From assembly GCA_009843865.1 (NCBI GenBank), contig VYCQ01000004.1:2607-48029 (forward strand): 45,423 nucleotides of DNA, given 5' to 3'. The notes under the pieces were generated by a model that searched no databases, was not told the origin of the DNA, and saw only the letters and a list, made by a program, of their open reading frames with translations. Made by a program: the position numbers and the translations under genes. Source of the stretch: Acidimicrobiia bacterium (GTDB lineage: Bacteria; Actinomycetota; Acidimicrobiia; Acidimicrobiales; Bin134). Positions 19,310-26,660 of the stretch are shown one piece after another. Every line of letters begins with the position of its first letter. Position 1 is the stretch's first letter.

Positions 19310-20016
19310 TCAGCGACACAGACTGCTGGTGGTACCCGTTCAAAAGCATCGGTGATATCGCCGTAATCCACGTCGACCTGATCCCCGATCAGGGGAGCGA
19401 GGTCGAAGCTCTTGCGTGGCTTGATAGGGAAGAGCGCTCACGTTGGCAGCGCTTTCAGTCCCCAGTCGCTCAGCGACGATATGTGCTGTGCCGCGCCGCG
19501 CTCCGTGCCGTTTTGTGCGACGAGGTCGGCTGTCCCAACGAGACGTTGGCCTTCGAGGCCGCCAAACACGGGAAGCCCTTTACCCTGATTGACGGCCAGC
19601 CCGCCTCCATCAGCTTCAACGTGAGCCACAGCGGCAAGCACGGGTTGATTGCCGTGGCTCCCAGAGGTCGCCTAGGGGTGGACGTTGAGGAGCGGGCCCC
19701 GCGCCGAAATCTCGACAACCTCATCGAAGGCGTGTTCAGCCCTCGAGAAAGGGCTAAGCTGGAGTCGCTTGAGGGTTGTCAGCAGCTGTATGCGTTCTTT
19801 CGATACTGGACGATCAAAGAGGCGCTGGTGAAGGCCCACGGCAAAGGACTCTCCATGAACGTCGCAGAATTGGAGATTCCTGAAGAAATGCGCCGCGGGG
19901 CCACTAGATGCGTTGGCCAGTTCGCTCAAGTCCCCGAGACGTCCTGGAGTTTGGAAGATATCGGAACCAAGGATTTTGCTGCCGCGATCGCCCATGAACT
20001 AAGCCCATCATCGTGA
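19306..20016 (+). CDS. Sfp-type 4'-phosphopantetheinyl transferase
   Basis: 236 residues, the usual length for the Sfp/EntD family. It transfers phosphopantetheine from CoA to the serine of carrier proteins. Visible motifs: FNVSHSG (104-110), the metal-binding GVDVE (124-128) and WTIKEALVKAHGKG (168-181) with the conserved Trp, Lys-Glu and Lys. The start is TTG 19306, inside the last codons of the ACP gene (TTGA overlap). No ATG or GTG near the beginning gives a full-length protein. The overlap implies translational coupling. Likely targets are the PKS ACP and the free ACP next door. Confidence 0.92.
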   Translation: MISDTDCWWYPFKSIGDIAVIHVDLIPDQGSEVEALAWLDREERSRWQRFQSPVAQRRYVLCRAALRAVLCDEVGCPNETLAFEAAKHGKPFTLIDGQPASISFNVSHSGKHGLIAVAPRGRLGVDVEERAPRRNLDNLIEGVFSPRERAKLESLEGCQQLYAFFRYWTIKEALVKAHGKGLSMNVAELEIPEEMRRGATRCVGQFAQVPETSWSLEDIGTKDFAAAIAHELSPSS

Positions 20017-20918
20017 CGGAGCAGGAAGCAGTCTGGAGCGTTCCCGAACCTCTGTCTGTTCACGAAGTCGAGGTGGACTCTGAATCGTCGATTTTGCTGC
20101 GTCGCCATGGCAACCCCGATGGGACCCGGTTAATCCTCAGCCATGGCAATGGTCTGGCCATCGACTTCTACTACCCGTTCTGGTCGCTCTTGACCCAAGA
20201 CTTCGATCTCATCGTCTACGACTTGAGAAATCATGGTTGGAATGCAGTGGGAAATCTGGAAAGTCACAGCGTGCCGACGCTGGTCAGCGACCATGACCGC
20301 ATCCTCGTGGAGATCGACAAGCTTTTAGGCCAGAAACCGCAGGTAGGTGTATTCCACTCGGTATCATCGCTCACCCCCCTTATTTCTGAATCCAAGGGCA
20401 GCGAATATTCGGCGCTCGTCTTGTTCGACCCTCCCATATGCAAGCCAGGGAGGAATTATTTCGACTTCAAAGAGGCGGCTGTTCGCATGTTGAAGTCAGC
20501 CAGCCGTCGCACATTTCAATTCAAGTCGAAGAGCTCGTTCACCGATCTGTATCGCGTGTTTCCAACATTCAAATCGGCAGTGCCGGGGGTAGTCGACCTA
20601 CTGGCTGAAACAACTCTCCGGGAATCTGCCGATGGCGAGGGTCTTGAGCTGCGATGCCCCCGGGAATACGAGGCCCAGATCATTGCCTACGCCAGCGTCT
20701 ACGGGGTGTTCATCGACTTTTCCAAGATCCGCTGCCCGGTCAAGGTGCTCGGGGCCGACCCCACGGTGCCCTCGTCATATTTGCCATCGCTGAACCTCAG
20801 CGATATCTCCAGCGTCAACTACGACTTCCTACCTGAATCCACTCACTTCCTCCAGTTGGAGCACCCCGAAGAATGCGCCGCCATCATGCGCGATTTCATT
20901 GAAGGAGTTCTCGACTAG
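20013..20918 (+). CDS. Alpha/beta hydrolase, candidate chain-release enzyme
   Basis: 301 residues with an alpha/beta-hydrolase fold: an oxyanion-type SHGNG loop (43-47), a nucleophile elbow VFHSVSS with Ser116, Asp249 and a C-terminal His278 in STHF. The elbow departs from the canonical GxSxG, with Phe and Ser in place of the glycines. The GTG start 20013 overlaps the PPTase stop by 4 nt (GTGA). As the last gene of the ACP-PPTase operon, and with no thioesterase in the PKS, it may hydrolyse or transfer the finished acyl chain. It could equally be a proof-reading esterase or a tailoring enzyme. Confidence 0.75.
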   Translation: MTEQEAVWSVPEPLSVHEVEVDSESSILLRRHGNPDGTRLILSHGNGLAIDFYYPFWSLLTQDFDLIVYDLRNHGWNAVGNLESHSVPTLVSDHDRILVEIDKLLGQKPQVGVFHSVSSLTPLISESKGSEYSALVLFDPPICKPGRNYFDFKEAAVRMLKSASRRTFQFKSKSSFTDLYRVFPTFKSAVPGVVDLLAETTLRESADGEGLELRCPREYEAQIIAYASVYGVFIDFSKIRCPVKVLGADPTVPSSYLPSLNLSDISSVNYDFLPESTHFLQLEHPEECAAIMRDFIEGVLD

Positions 20919-20961
20919 GTGAGCAGCTAGGACGGTCCAGCCATGGTGATGCCCGCCCTGG

Positions 20962-21086
20962 CGCTTTCCTAGACCGGCGTTCTTGATTTGGGCGGTGGTG
21001 AGAGAGACGGCATCCTATCCCCCACTTTCTGGGGGATAGATTGACGACTGCTGACTCCAGCTTACCACCGCCGGTCTACGAAAGCG
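20962..21086. repeat. 125-bp imperfect palindromic element with inner 9-bp hairpin
   Basis: The outer arms 20962-20979 and 21069-21086 are inverted repeats with 17 of 18 positions pairing. A second pairing, 20991-20999 with 21064-21072, competes for part of the right arm. At the centre is a perfect 9-bp stem (21015-21023 with 21031-21039) and a 7-nt loop. No T tract follows, so it is not a standard intrinsic terminator, although it lies between the convergent hydrolase and tRNA-Glu genes. It could be a MITE-like remnant, a recombination site or a structured RNA. Confidence 0.75.
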
Positions 21087-21151
21087 GTCGATGCGCTGGG
21101 GCAATACGGAACAAATGGAGCCAGCTGACAACAACCGAGAACCCCCAGAAG

Positions 21152-21224
21152 CACCCCGTACGGGATTCGAACCCGTGTTACCAGATTGAGAATCTGGCGT
21201 CCTAGGCCTCTAGACGAACGGGGC
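21152..21224 (-). tRNA. tRNA-Glu (anticodon CTC)
   Basis: A complete cloverleaf can be folded: a 7-bp acceptor (GCCCCGT with ACGGGGT, closed by a G-U pair), a D arm, an anticodon stem CCAGA/TCTGG with loop TTCTCAA (anticodon complement at 21188-21190), and a T arm CGGGT/TTCGAAT. CCA is not encoded. Its 3' end faces the PKS region and is the inferred island attachment site; a degenerate copy lies at 7834-7884. Confidence 0.95.
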
Positions 21225-21327
21225 GGGAACATCTAAGCGTATCGACTGCGACCCACTAGAAGCGACCTAAATCTAACGTGGCTCTAGCCTCTAGCTCTAA
21301 TGTGGCACTGCGCTGATGCTGCACAGG

Positions 21328-23166
21328 TCAAGCTTGGTCAGCTCTTACCTGAATGGTGTGCCAGCCCGTAGCACCATCTGGAGCAGGGCTAGACACCTCC
21401 GGTGTCTGAGTGATGCCAGTGCCATCAGTAGCTCTAACCCTCACCCTATGGTCACCCGGAGTGGCATCCCAGGTGACCATCCACTGCCGCCAAGAATTGA
21501 TCGTGGTCTCTCGACTGAGGCCTGCCTGCACCCAAGGCTCTTCGTCAACTTGCACTTCCACCTTCTCGATAGCCCTATCTGGTGCCCAGGCCACTCCTGC
21601 GATAGGTGTAGGCCCGGGTGCCACTGTAGAACCTTGACGAGGCACATCAATGCGCGATTGGGTTTTGATCGGCCCCTCCTTGGCCCACCCACGAGGTATC
21701 CAATAACCGTCAAATCCCTCCCAAGTAGTCAACTCCAACTCAGACAGCCACTTGGTGGCTGACACATAGCCATACAACCCTGCAACCACGAGGCGAGCAG
21801 GAAAACCGTGAGAAATAGGCAAAGGCTCGCCGTTCATCTGCACCGCAACCATCGCTATTCTGCCATCCAACGCCACTTCGGTAGGAAAGCCCGCTGTCCA
21901 GCGATCAATAGAACGCCCCACAATCTGTGTAGCCCCACGCTGTATTCCTGCTTGCTGCAACACCTTGGCTAAAGGCACGCCTACCCATTCGGCATTACCC
22001 ACCAAGCTGCCACCCACTGCGTTGGAAACGCATGACAAAGTTACCTGCTCGCGCACAAGACCGAGGTCTAATAGCTCCTCAAAGCCAATCTCCATCTCAT
22101 TATTAACCATGCCGTGAATCCGCAACGACCAATCTTCTGGATCTACTTGAGGATACGAAAGAGCTGTATCAATAAGGTAGAAGTCTTCATTAGGAGTAAT
22201 GAGCGAAGCGATGCCAGCAATGTGATCAAAATTGGGTTGTCTGGCAAGTTCTGCGATCACTGTAGGAGTTGGCTCAGCCGACCCATTAGAAGTGACCTCT
22301 GAGGCTGGGGTAGCTGTCGCATCGGAAGTAGTCGTAGCCCCTGACGTTGAGCTGCGTGTAGAGCGAACTGTGGGAGTTGCGATGGTGCGATTTTGAATGG
22401 CTTCAGCAGCAAACCCTTCCCTGGCACCCTCTACGGTGTCGCTCCGACGTAGCCACCTGCCAAACAATCCACCCACCAAAGAAACTCCGGCCATAATCCC
22501 AACAGCACCCACAAACCGTCGCCGATCATTAAAGCGGCCACGACCAACCATCGGCACTGATGCTGGATCGCTCGCATCTCCAGCATCGACCACATCGCCT
22601 GGTTTACCAACTCCGCTAGCCTTGTCAGACTCAGCCACCTCAGCACCACTAACCGCAGAGGAGCTAGCCAATGCCAACAAATACAAACCCAAAAAGACAG
22701 CAATACCGAAGGCTCCCGAAACGAGACCAGACATCAGCCCCAACCCATCGCTAGCTAGCGGATTACGAGCCGCTGCCCAACCGCCAACCACACTAAATAG
22801 CACCAGACCAGCAGGCATAATCCACCAACGCTTGGCCGAAACCAAACCCAACACAACTCCAAGCAACAACGAAACCACCACGATTCCCCACACCAAAGCA
22901 GGCTTTTGAGCGGTGCCCAACGCCCCAATAGACCAACGAGCAATGAACCCAGGCGTGTGATCGACAATCACATCGGCTACCGACACCACCAGCGATGGAA
23001 TCTGGCGGCTTATCCCCGACAAGATTTCGCTCAAGCCCAATGCCGCCCCAGCAGCCACCAAGCCCATCGCCATGGTGTCAATCGATGCAATGGCACCCAA
23101 CCGCCCCCTTACACCCGTTTGCGCTACAAGCTGTGATGGTTCTTGGGTTGACTCAGGTTCGTTCAT
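21328..23166 (-). CDS. Membrane-bound molybdopterin-dependent oxidoreductase, sulfite oxidase family
   Basis: 612 residues. About four hydrophobic segments lie in residues 20-170. A Gly-Asp-rich acidic linker follows, then an Arg-rich FNDRRRFVG with another hydrophobic segment (215-238) and a Ser/Thr-rich spacer to about 300. From 310 comes a sulfite-oxidase-type Moco domain whose Cys379 (LSCVSNAVGG) is the expected molybdenum ligand. The C-terminal domain (from about 490) is the Ig-like dimerisation domain (VTWDATPGDHRVRVRATDG). The topology suggests the active site is outside the membrane. The substrate is unknown. Genes making its cofactor (moaC, moaA, moeA) follow within 5 kb. ATG start at 23166. 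Confidence 0.9.
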   Translation of the reverse strand: MNEPESTQEPSQLVAQTGVRGRLGAIASIDTMAMGLVAAGAALGLSEILSGISRQIPSLVVSVADVIVDHTPGFIARWSIGALGTAQKPALVWGIVVVSLLLGVVLGLVSAKRWWIMPAGLVLFSVVGGWAAARNPLASDGLGLMSGLVSGAFGIAVFLGLYLLALASSSAVSGAEVAESDKASGVGKPGDVVDAGDASDPASVPMVGRGRFNDRRRFVGAVGIMAGVSLVGGLFGRWLRRSDTVEGAREGFAAEAIQNRTIATPTVRSTRSSTSGATTTSDATATPASEVTSNGSAEPTPTVIAELARQPNFDHIAGIASLITPNEDFYLIDTALSYPQVDPEDWSLRIHGMVNNEMEIGFEELLDLGLVREQVTLSCVSNAVGGSLVGNAEWVGVPLAKVLQQAGIQRGATQIVGRSIDRWTAGFPTEVALDGRIAMVAVQMNGEPLPISHGFPARLVVAGLYGYVSATKWLSELELTTWEGFDGYWIPRGWAKEGPIKTQSRIDVPRQGSTVAPGPTPIAGVAWAPDRAIEKVEVQVDEEPWVQAGLSRETTINSWRQWMVTWDATPGDHRVRVRATDGTGITQTPEVSSPAPDGATGWHTIQVRADQA

Positions 23167-23206
23167 TTCAGGCCGTAACTCTTCCCTATCATTGCCTCAT
23201 ATGCAG

Positions 23207-23233
23207 GTTTTAGCAATAGCTGTTTTAGCAATA
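23207..23233. repeat. Tandem 12-bp repeat in divergent promoter region
   Basis: GTTTTAGCAATA occurs at 23207-23218 and 23222-23233 in the AT-rich 152-bp gap between the molybdoenzyme and rsgA. It may be an operator or simple slippage. Confidence 0.5.
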
Positions 23234-23318
23234 ACTATCAATAACTTATTGTATGTGCAGTTCTTCTTAGACGATTCTTTTGTAGCCCCAATTCTTTTGT
23301 CACCATGATTTTCTTTTA

Positions 23319-24299
23319 ATGACCCCTTTTATGATGACACCTTTGCAAGCATTGAGAGTTGACCCCAAATGGCAAGAGCTAACCCAAGGCAAACACTTAG
23401 GCCGGGTTATCCAAGTAGATCGGGGCGAGTGCGAAATAAAAACCGACAATGGCACGGTGCGAGCCTCTTCTGATACCCAAAGAGCGCAAGATGCAATAGC
23501 CCCAGTAACCGGCGACTGGGTCACGCTAGGCACCGACATAGACAACAATCTCGTGCTAGAACAAGTGTTGCCACGACGTACCTCGGTGGTGAGACGAGAC
23601 CCTGCCGAAAACGCCCAACCCCAAACCCTAGTAGCAAACGCCGACATTGTGGGCGTTGTGCATGGCCTAGACCGCCAGATAAACCCCGCTCAGCTAGAAC
23701 GATTCTGCGTGATGGGGTGGCAATCGGGCGGGGAGGTTGTGGTGATCTTAACCAAAGCCGACCTAGCCCGCCATCCCCATGAAGATACCAGCCACGCCCA
23801 AATGTTAGCACCGGGAGCCAAGGTGCTGATTACCTCAGCCATTACAGGCGAAGGGCTCACAAAGGTGTTAGATCTGCTTAATACCAACCTCACGCTGGCG
23901 TTGTTGGGACCATCTGGAGTAGGTAAGTCCACCCTCATCAACACTCTGGCAGGCAACGATACACAGGCCACCGAGAAGGTTCGTTCGGGGGATGCCAAAG
24001 GCCGTCACACCACCATTGCCCGTCGTCTTATCGAACTACCACAAGGTGGTTCGATAATAGACACCCCTGGAATCAGGGCTGTGGGTCTCTGGGATGCTTG
24101 GGAGGGGCTTGCTGCGGCCTATGCGGACATTAATGCCCTAGACGGACAGTGTCGCTTCGCCGAAGATTGCTGGCATCAAAACGAACCCGGCTGTGCGGTA
24201 AAACCCAACGTAGCACAGGCCCGGCTTCAGCGCTATCTAGTACTAGCCGCTGAACTAGCCGATCAAGACCTGCAACGAACTCGTCGACAGAAAAGGTGA
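23319..24299 (+). CDS. rsgA: Ribosome small-subunit-dependent GTPase A
   Basis: This is a circularly permuted GTPase that helps late 30S subunit maturation. The OB-fold N-domain lies roughly at residues 25-95. The permuted G domain has the G4-like TKAD (145-148), then P-loop GPSGVGKST (197-205), the switch RHTT (229-232) and DTPG (248-251). A C-terminal zinc site consists of Cys278, Cys284, His286 and Cys292. Length as drawn is 326 residues. Three in-frame ATGs (23319, 23331, 23334) are possible and no Shine-Dalgarno separates them. It is the only + strand gene between the island and hemB. Confidence 0.95.
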   Translation: MTPFMMTPLQALRVDPKWQELTQGKHLGRVIQVDRGECEIKTDNGTVRASSDTQRAQDAIAPVTGDWVTLGTDIDNNLVLEQVLPRRTSVVRRDPAENAQPQTLVANADIVGVVHGLDRQINPAQLERFCVMGWQSGGEVVVILTKADLARHPHEDTSHAQMLAPGAKVLITSAITGEGLTKVLDLLNTNLTLALLGPSGVGKSTLINTLAGNDTQATEKVRSGDAKGRHTTIARRLIELPQGGSIIDTPGIRAVGLWDAWEGLAAAYADINALDGQCRFAEDCWHQNEPGCAVKPNVAQARLQRYLVLAAELADQDLQRTRRQKR

Positions 24300-24309
24300 C
24301 CCCCCCCCC
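24300..24309 (+). repeat. Ten-C homopolymer after rsgA
   Basis: A run of ten C residues follows the rsgA stop directly; four more C follow after one T. It lies outside coding sequence, 10 bp from the tRNA-Ala 3' end. Length variation or an assembly error is likely here. Confidence 0.8.
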
Positions 24310-24319
24310 TCCCCTTCAG

Positions 24320-24393
24320 TGGAGCTGAGCGGACTCGAACCGCCGACCTCCTCGTTGCGAACGAGGCGCTCTAGCCAGCTGAGCTACAGCCCC
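24320..24393 (-). tRNA. tRNA-Ala (anticodon CGC)
   Basis: The cloverleaf folds with acceptor GGGGCTG/CAGCTCC (one G-U pair), D arm GCTC/GAGC, anticodon stem CCTCG/CGAGG with loop TTCGCAA (anticodon complement at 24357-24359) and a standard TTCGAGT T loop. Discriminator base A. CCA is not encoded. Confidence 0.95.
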
Positions 24394-24410
24394 AAAAGAT
24401 GCCTAGGAGC

Positions 24411-24950
24411 TTAACGTTGGGCGACTGAAGCGGCACCCATTGAATCGGTGCCAGGGCGAGCAGGCTCTGTGCTGAAGGGCTTGAATCGCTCTTCGCTACG
24501 GCGCTGATGCTGTACCAGCGCCATGGCATAAACCAGCAACATCGCATCAATTACCAAATGCACCAGCAGCGCTAAACCACCAAGATATATGGCGAACACA
24601 AACGAAGCCAGCGCCGCAACAATAAGCGACACCAACACGCGCCGCCGACGATGGCGGGCATTGATAGAGCTTCGGTACATCGCAAGCTGTGGAGGCACCG
24701 CCTTCTGAGCGGCATAGCGCTGGTTTGTAGAACCTATGTGGGGCCGCAAGGCCACCACTGGAGCGATCACCGCACCCCGCTCAGCCATGCGGGGACTCAA
24801 AGAACGAATGGAAGAAGCAGAACGAATGGTAGAGGTGACCCCCCAAGAAGAGTAGCGTCGGAGAAATCCAAACTGACCGCTTCTAAGCCTCCGCACAAGC
24901 GGGGGTATCAAAAAAGCAGCCCAAGCTGCCGCCAAAACCATTAAAAGCAT
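24411..24950 (-). CDS. Small membrane protein resembling SepX/GlpR
   Basis: 179 residues from ATG 24950, which has GGTGA at a good distance; GTG 24959 and TTG 24962 are alternatives. One N-terminal membrane segment carries the pattern AAAWAAFLIPPLVRR (residues 7-21). A basic, Ser-rich cytosolic region follows, then RHRRRRVLVS and two hydrophobic segments (about 107-145), then a polar tail. This layout, especially the WAAFLxPxxxRR start, resembles SepX of Streptomyces and GlpR of Corynebacterium, membrane partners in cell division that bind a gephyrin-like MoeA (Glp). A gephyrin-like MoeA is encoded in the same cluster at 26661. The identification is by eye and tentative. The tRNA-Ala gene lies 17 bp downstream. 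Confidence 0.55.
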   Translation of the reverse strand: MLLMVLAAAWAAFLIPPLVRRLRSGQFGFLRRYSSWGVTSTIRSASSIRSLSPRMAERGAVIAPVVALRPHIGSTNQRYAAQKAVPPQLAMYRSSINARHRRRRVLVSLIVAALASFVFAIYLGGLALLVHLVIDAMLLVYAMALVQHQRRSEERFKPFSTEPARPGTDSMGAASVAQR

Positions 24951-25152
24951 GGGTGTCACCAACCTTGCGGTTCCTTTACCATCTTCATAGTAGGCAGAAA
25001 CGACAGGTTGTTTAGCGGATGCCCTTTGCTTTTACCTCTACAACAGCTTTCAAGCTGTTTACTTACCATACAGTGGCTGAGATTACAAGGTTTATAATCA
25101 AGCCACAATTTTACTAGGAATTCACTAAGAAAAGTCTGAAAACAGTCTGAGT

Positions 25153-25641
25153 TCACTCGAAAGAGTGTGGGCGACGATAATGCCCAGAACGACCTCCAAC
25201 CTTCTCCCATAGGGCGATCTCCCCTATGGTCATCTCTTTGTCTTTAGATTTGCACATGTCATAAACAGTGAGCGCGGCCACCGAACAAGCAGTTAAGGCC
25301 TCCATCTCCACACCAGTTCGGTCAACGGTATCTACTTGCGCCTCTATTTCGATGCAGGTATCTTCGATCCGAAAGTTCACAAGCACCGCTCCTACCATCA
25401 AAGGGTGACAAAGCGGAATGAGGTCAGCAGTGCGCTTAGCCGCCTGAATACCCGCTACCCGTGCCACAGCTAACACATCGCCTTTACCGATAGCTCCCTG
25501 AGTCACGGCCACAACTGTGTCTGCGTTCATAAACACCTTGGCCCTAGCAATAGCTCGACGCTGTGAGCACTCTTTTGGAGTAACATCCACCATGCGAGCC
25601 CGACCTAGCGGATCGAAGTGAGTGAAGCCTGCGTCAGCCAC
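25153..25641 (-). CDS. moaC: Cyclic pyranopterin monophosphate synthase
   Basis: 162 residues. With MoaA it converts GTP into cyclic pyranopterin monophosphate, the first stage of molybdenum cofactor synthesis. Family motifs are intact: LIPLCHPL (residues 74-81), DRTGVEMEALTACSVAALT and the following YDMCK. The GTG start at 25641 is supported by GGAGG on the minus strand (25647-25651), inside the end of moaA. One base separates the two genes, so they are almost certainly co-translated. A small hairpin (25154-25167) overlaps the stop codon. Confidence 0.95.
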   Translation of the reverse strand: MADAGFTHFDPLGRARMVDVTPKECSQRRAIARAKVFMNADTVVAVTQGAIGKGDVLAVARVAGIQAAKRTADLIPLCHPLMVGAVLVNFRIEDTCIEIEAQVDTVDRTGVEMEALTACSVAALTVYDMCKSKDKEMTIGEIALWEKVGGRSGHYRRPHSFE

Positions 25642-25642
25642 C

Positions 25643-26650
25643 TCAACCTCCGATCTGCGACATAGATCTTGCCGGACGTATGAAATGCGTCTGATTTATA
25701 GCATGACCTGCCCATTTCTGGCTCACCGCTTTAGCAATAGCAGCCACTATCACATCATCGCTGGCACCGCTGCGCAACAATGCTTTGAGATCATGTTCGT
25801 CGGTAGCAAACAAGCAGTTACGAAACATCCCCTCAGCGGTGAGCCTGACCCTGTCGCAGCTACCACAGAAGGCATGGGTCACACTGGCGATTACCCCAAA
25901 CGAACCCTGCCCATCAGCGTAATGCCACACCGCAGCAGGCGACTGAGAATGTAAAGGCGAAACCAAGGGAAAAACCTTAGCCACCGCGTCCACGATCTCT
26001 GCCAAGGGCACCACCTTGTTGTTGCTCCAAACCTCATCGGCATCTAAGGGCATGAACTCAATGAAGCGCACCTCTGCTCCCCGCGCGCGCCCAAAACGGG
26101 CGAAGTCCACTATCTCATCGTCATTAACACCACGCACCACCACAACGTTGATCTTCACCGGGTTCAAACCTGCCGCCAACGCTGTATCAATCCCATCTAA
26201 CACCCTATGCAGCTCGTTACGACGAGTAAGTCGCTCAAATCGATCAGGTCTCAGGGAATCCAAAGAAATGTTGATGCGGTGCAACCCTGCATTTACAAAC
26301 TTATGAGCCAACAAGCCCAAAGTGGCACCGTTTGTGGTAAGAGCTAAGTCAACTCCTAGTGCAGCCAACTTTTCTACCAGAACCTCAAGATTGGCCCTAA
26401 CGGTAGGCTCACCACCGGTAAGTCGAATGCTGGTGATCCCGAATCGGCGCACCATCAGGGCAGCTATGCGTTCGATCTCCTCAAAGGTAAGCAAATGATG
26501 ACGAGGCAGCCACTGCAAACCTTCAGCAGGCATGCAATAAATGCAGCGAAAGTTGCAACGATCAGTTACCGATATACGCAAATCCTTGTGAACCCTGCCA
26601 AAACCGTCCACCAATGGCACGCTCACATTGCTATTCTGACCTAAAAACAC
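25643..26650 (-). CDS. moaA: GTP 3',8-cyclase (radical SAM)
   Basis: 335 residues. The radical-SAM cluster motif CNFRCIYC gives Cys32, Cys36 and Cys39. The second cluster, which binds GTP, is near the end in FCGSCDRVRLT followed by FRNCLFA. The extreme C-terminus is the conserved Gly-Gly that enters the active site. Together with moaC it makes cyclic pyranopterin monophosphate. GTG start at 26650; a GTG at codon 9 (NVSVPLVDG) is an alternative. It lies 10 nt after the moeA stop, in one operon. Confidence 0.96.
   Translation of the reverse strand: MFLGQNSNVSVPLVDGFGRVHKDLRISVTDRCNFRCIYCMPAEGLQWLPRHHLLTFEEIERIAALMVRRFGITSIRLTGGEPTVRANLEVLVEKLAALGVDLALTTNGATLGLLAHKFVNAGLHRINISLDSLRPDRFERLTRRNELHRVLDGIDTALAAGLNPVKINVVVVRGVNDDEIVDFARFGRARGAEVRFIEFMPLDADEVWSNNKVVPLAEIVDAVAKVFPLVSPLHSQSPAAVWHYADGQGSFGVIASVTHAFCGSCDRVRLTAEGMFRNCLFATDEHDLKALLRSGASDDVIVAAIAKAVSQKWAGHAINQTHFIRPARSMSQIGG
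25647..25651 (-). promoter_or_regulatory. Shine-Dalgarno of moaC inside moaA
   Basis: GGAGG on the minus strand, 5 nt before GTG 25641, sets the moaC start and lies in the last codons of moaA. Confidence 0.8.
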
Positions 26651-26660
26651 CGCAAAACCA

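Noticed and set aside
25042-25059. Short hairpin (AACAGCTT and its complement) in the gap after moaC
   Set aside because: No T tract follows on either strand, so I do not call it a terminator.
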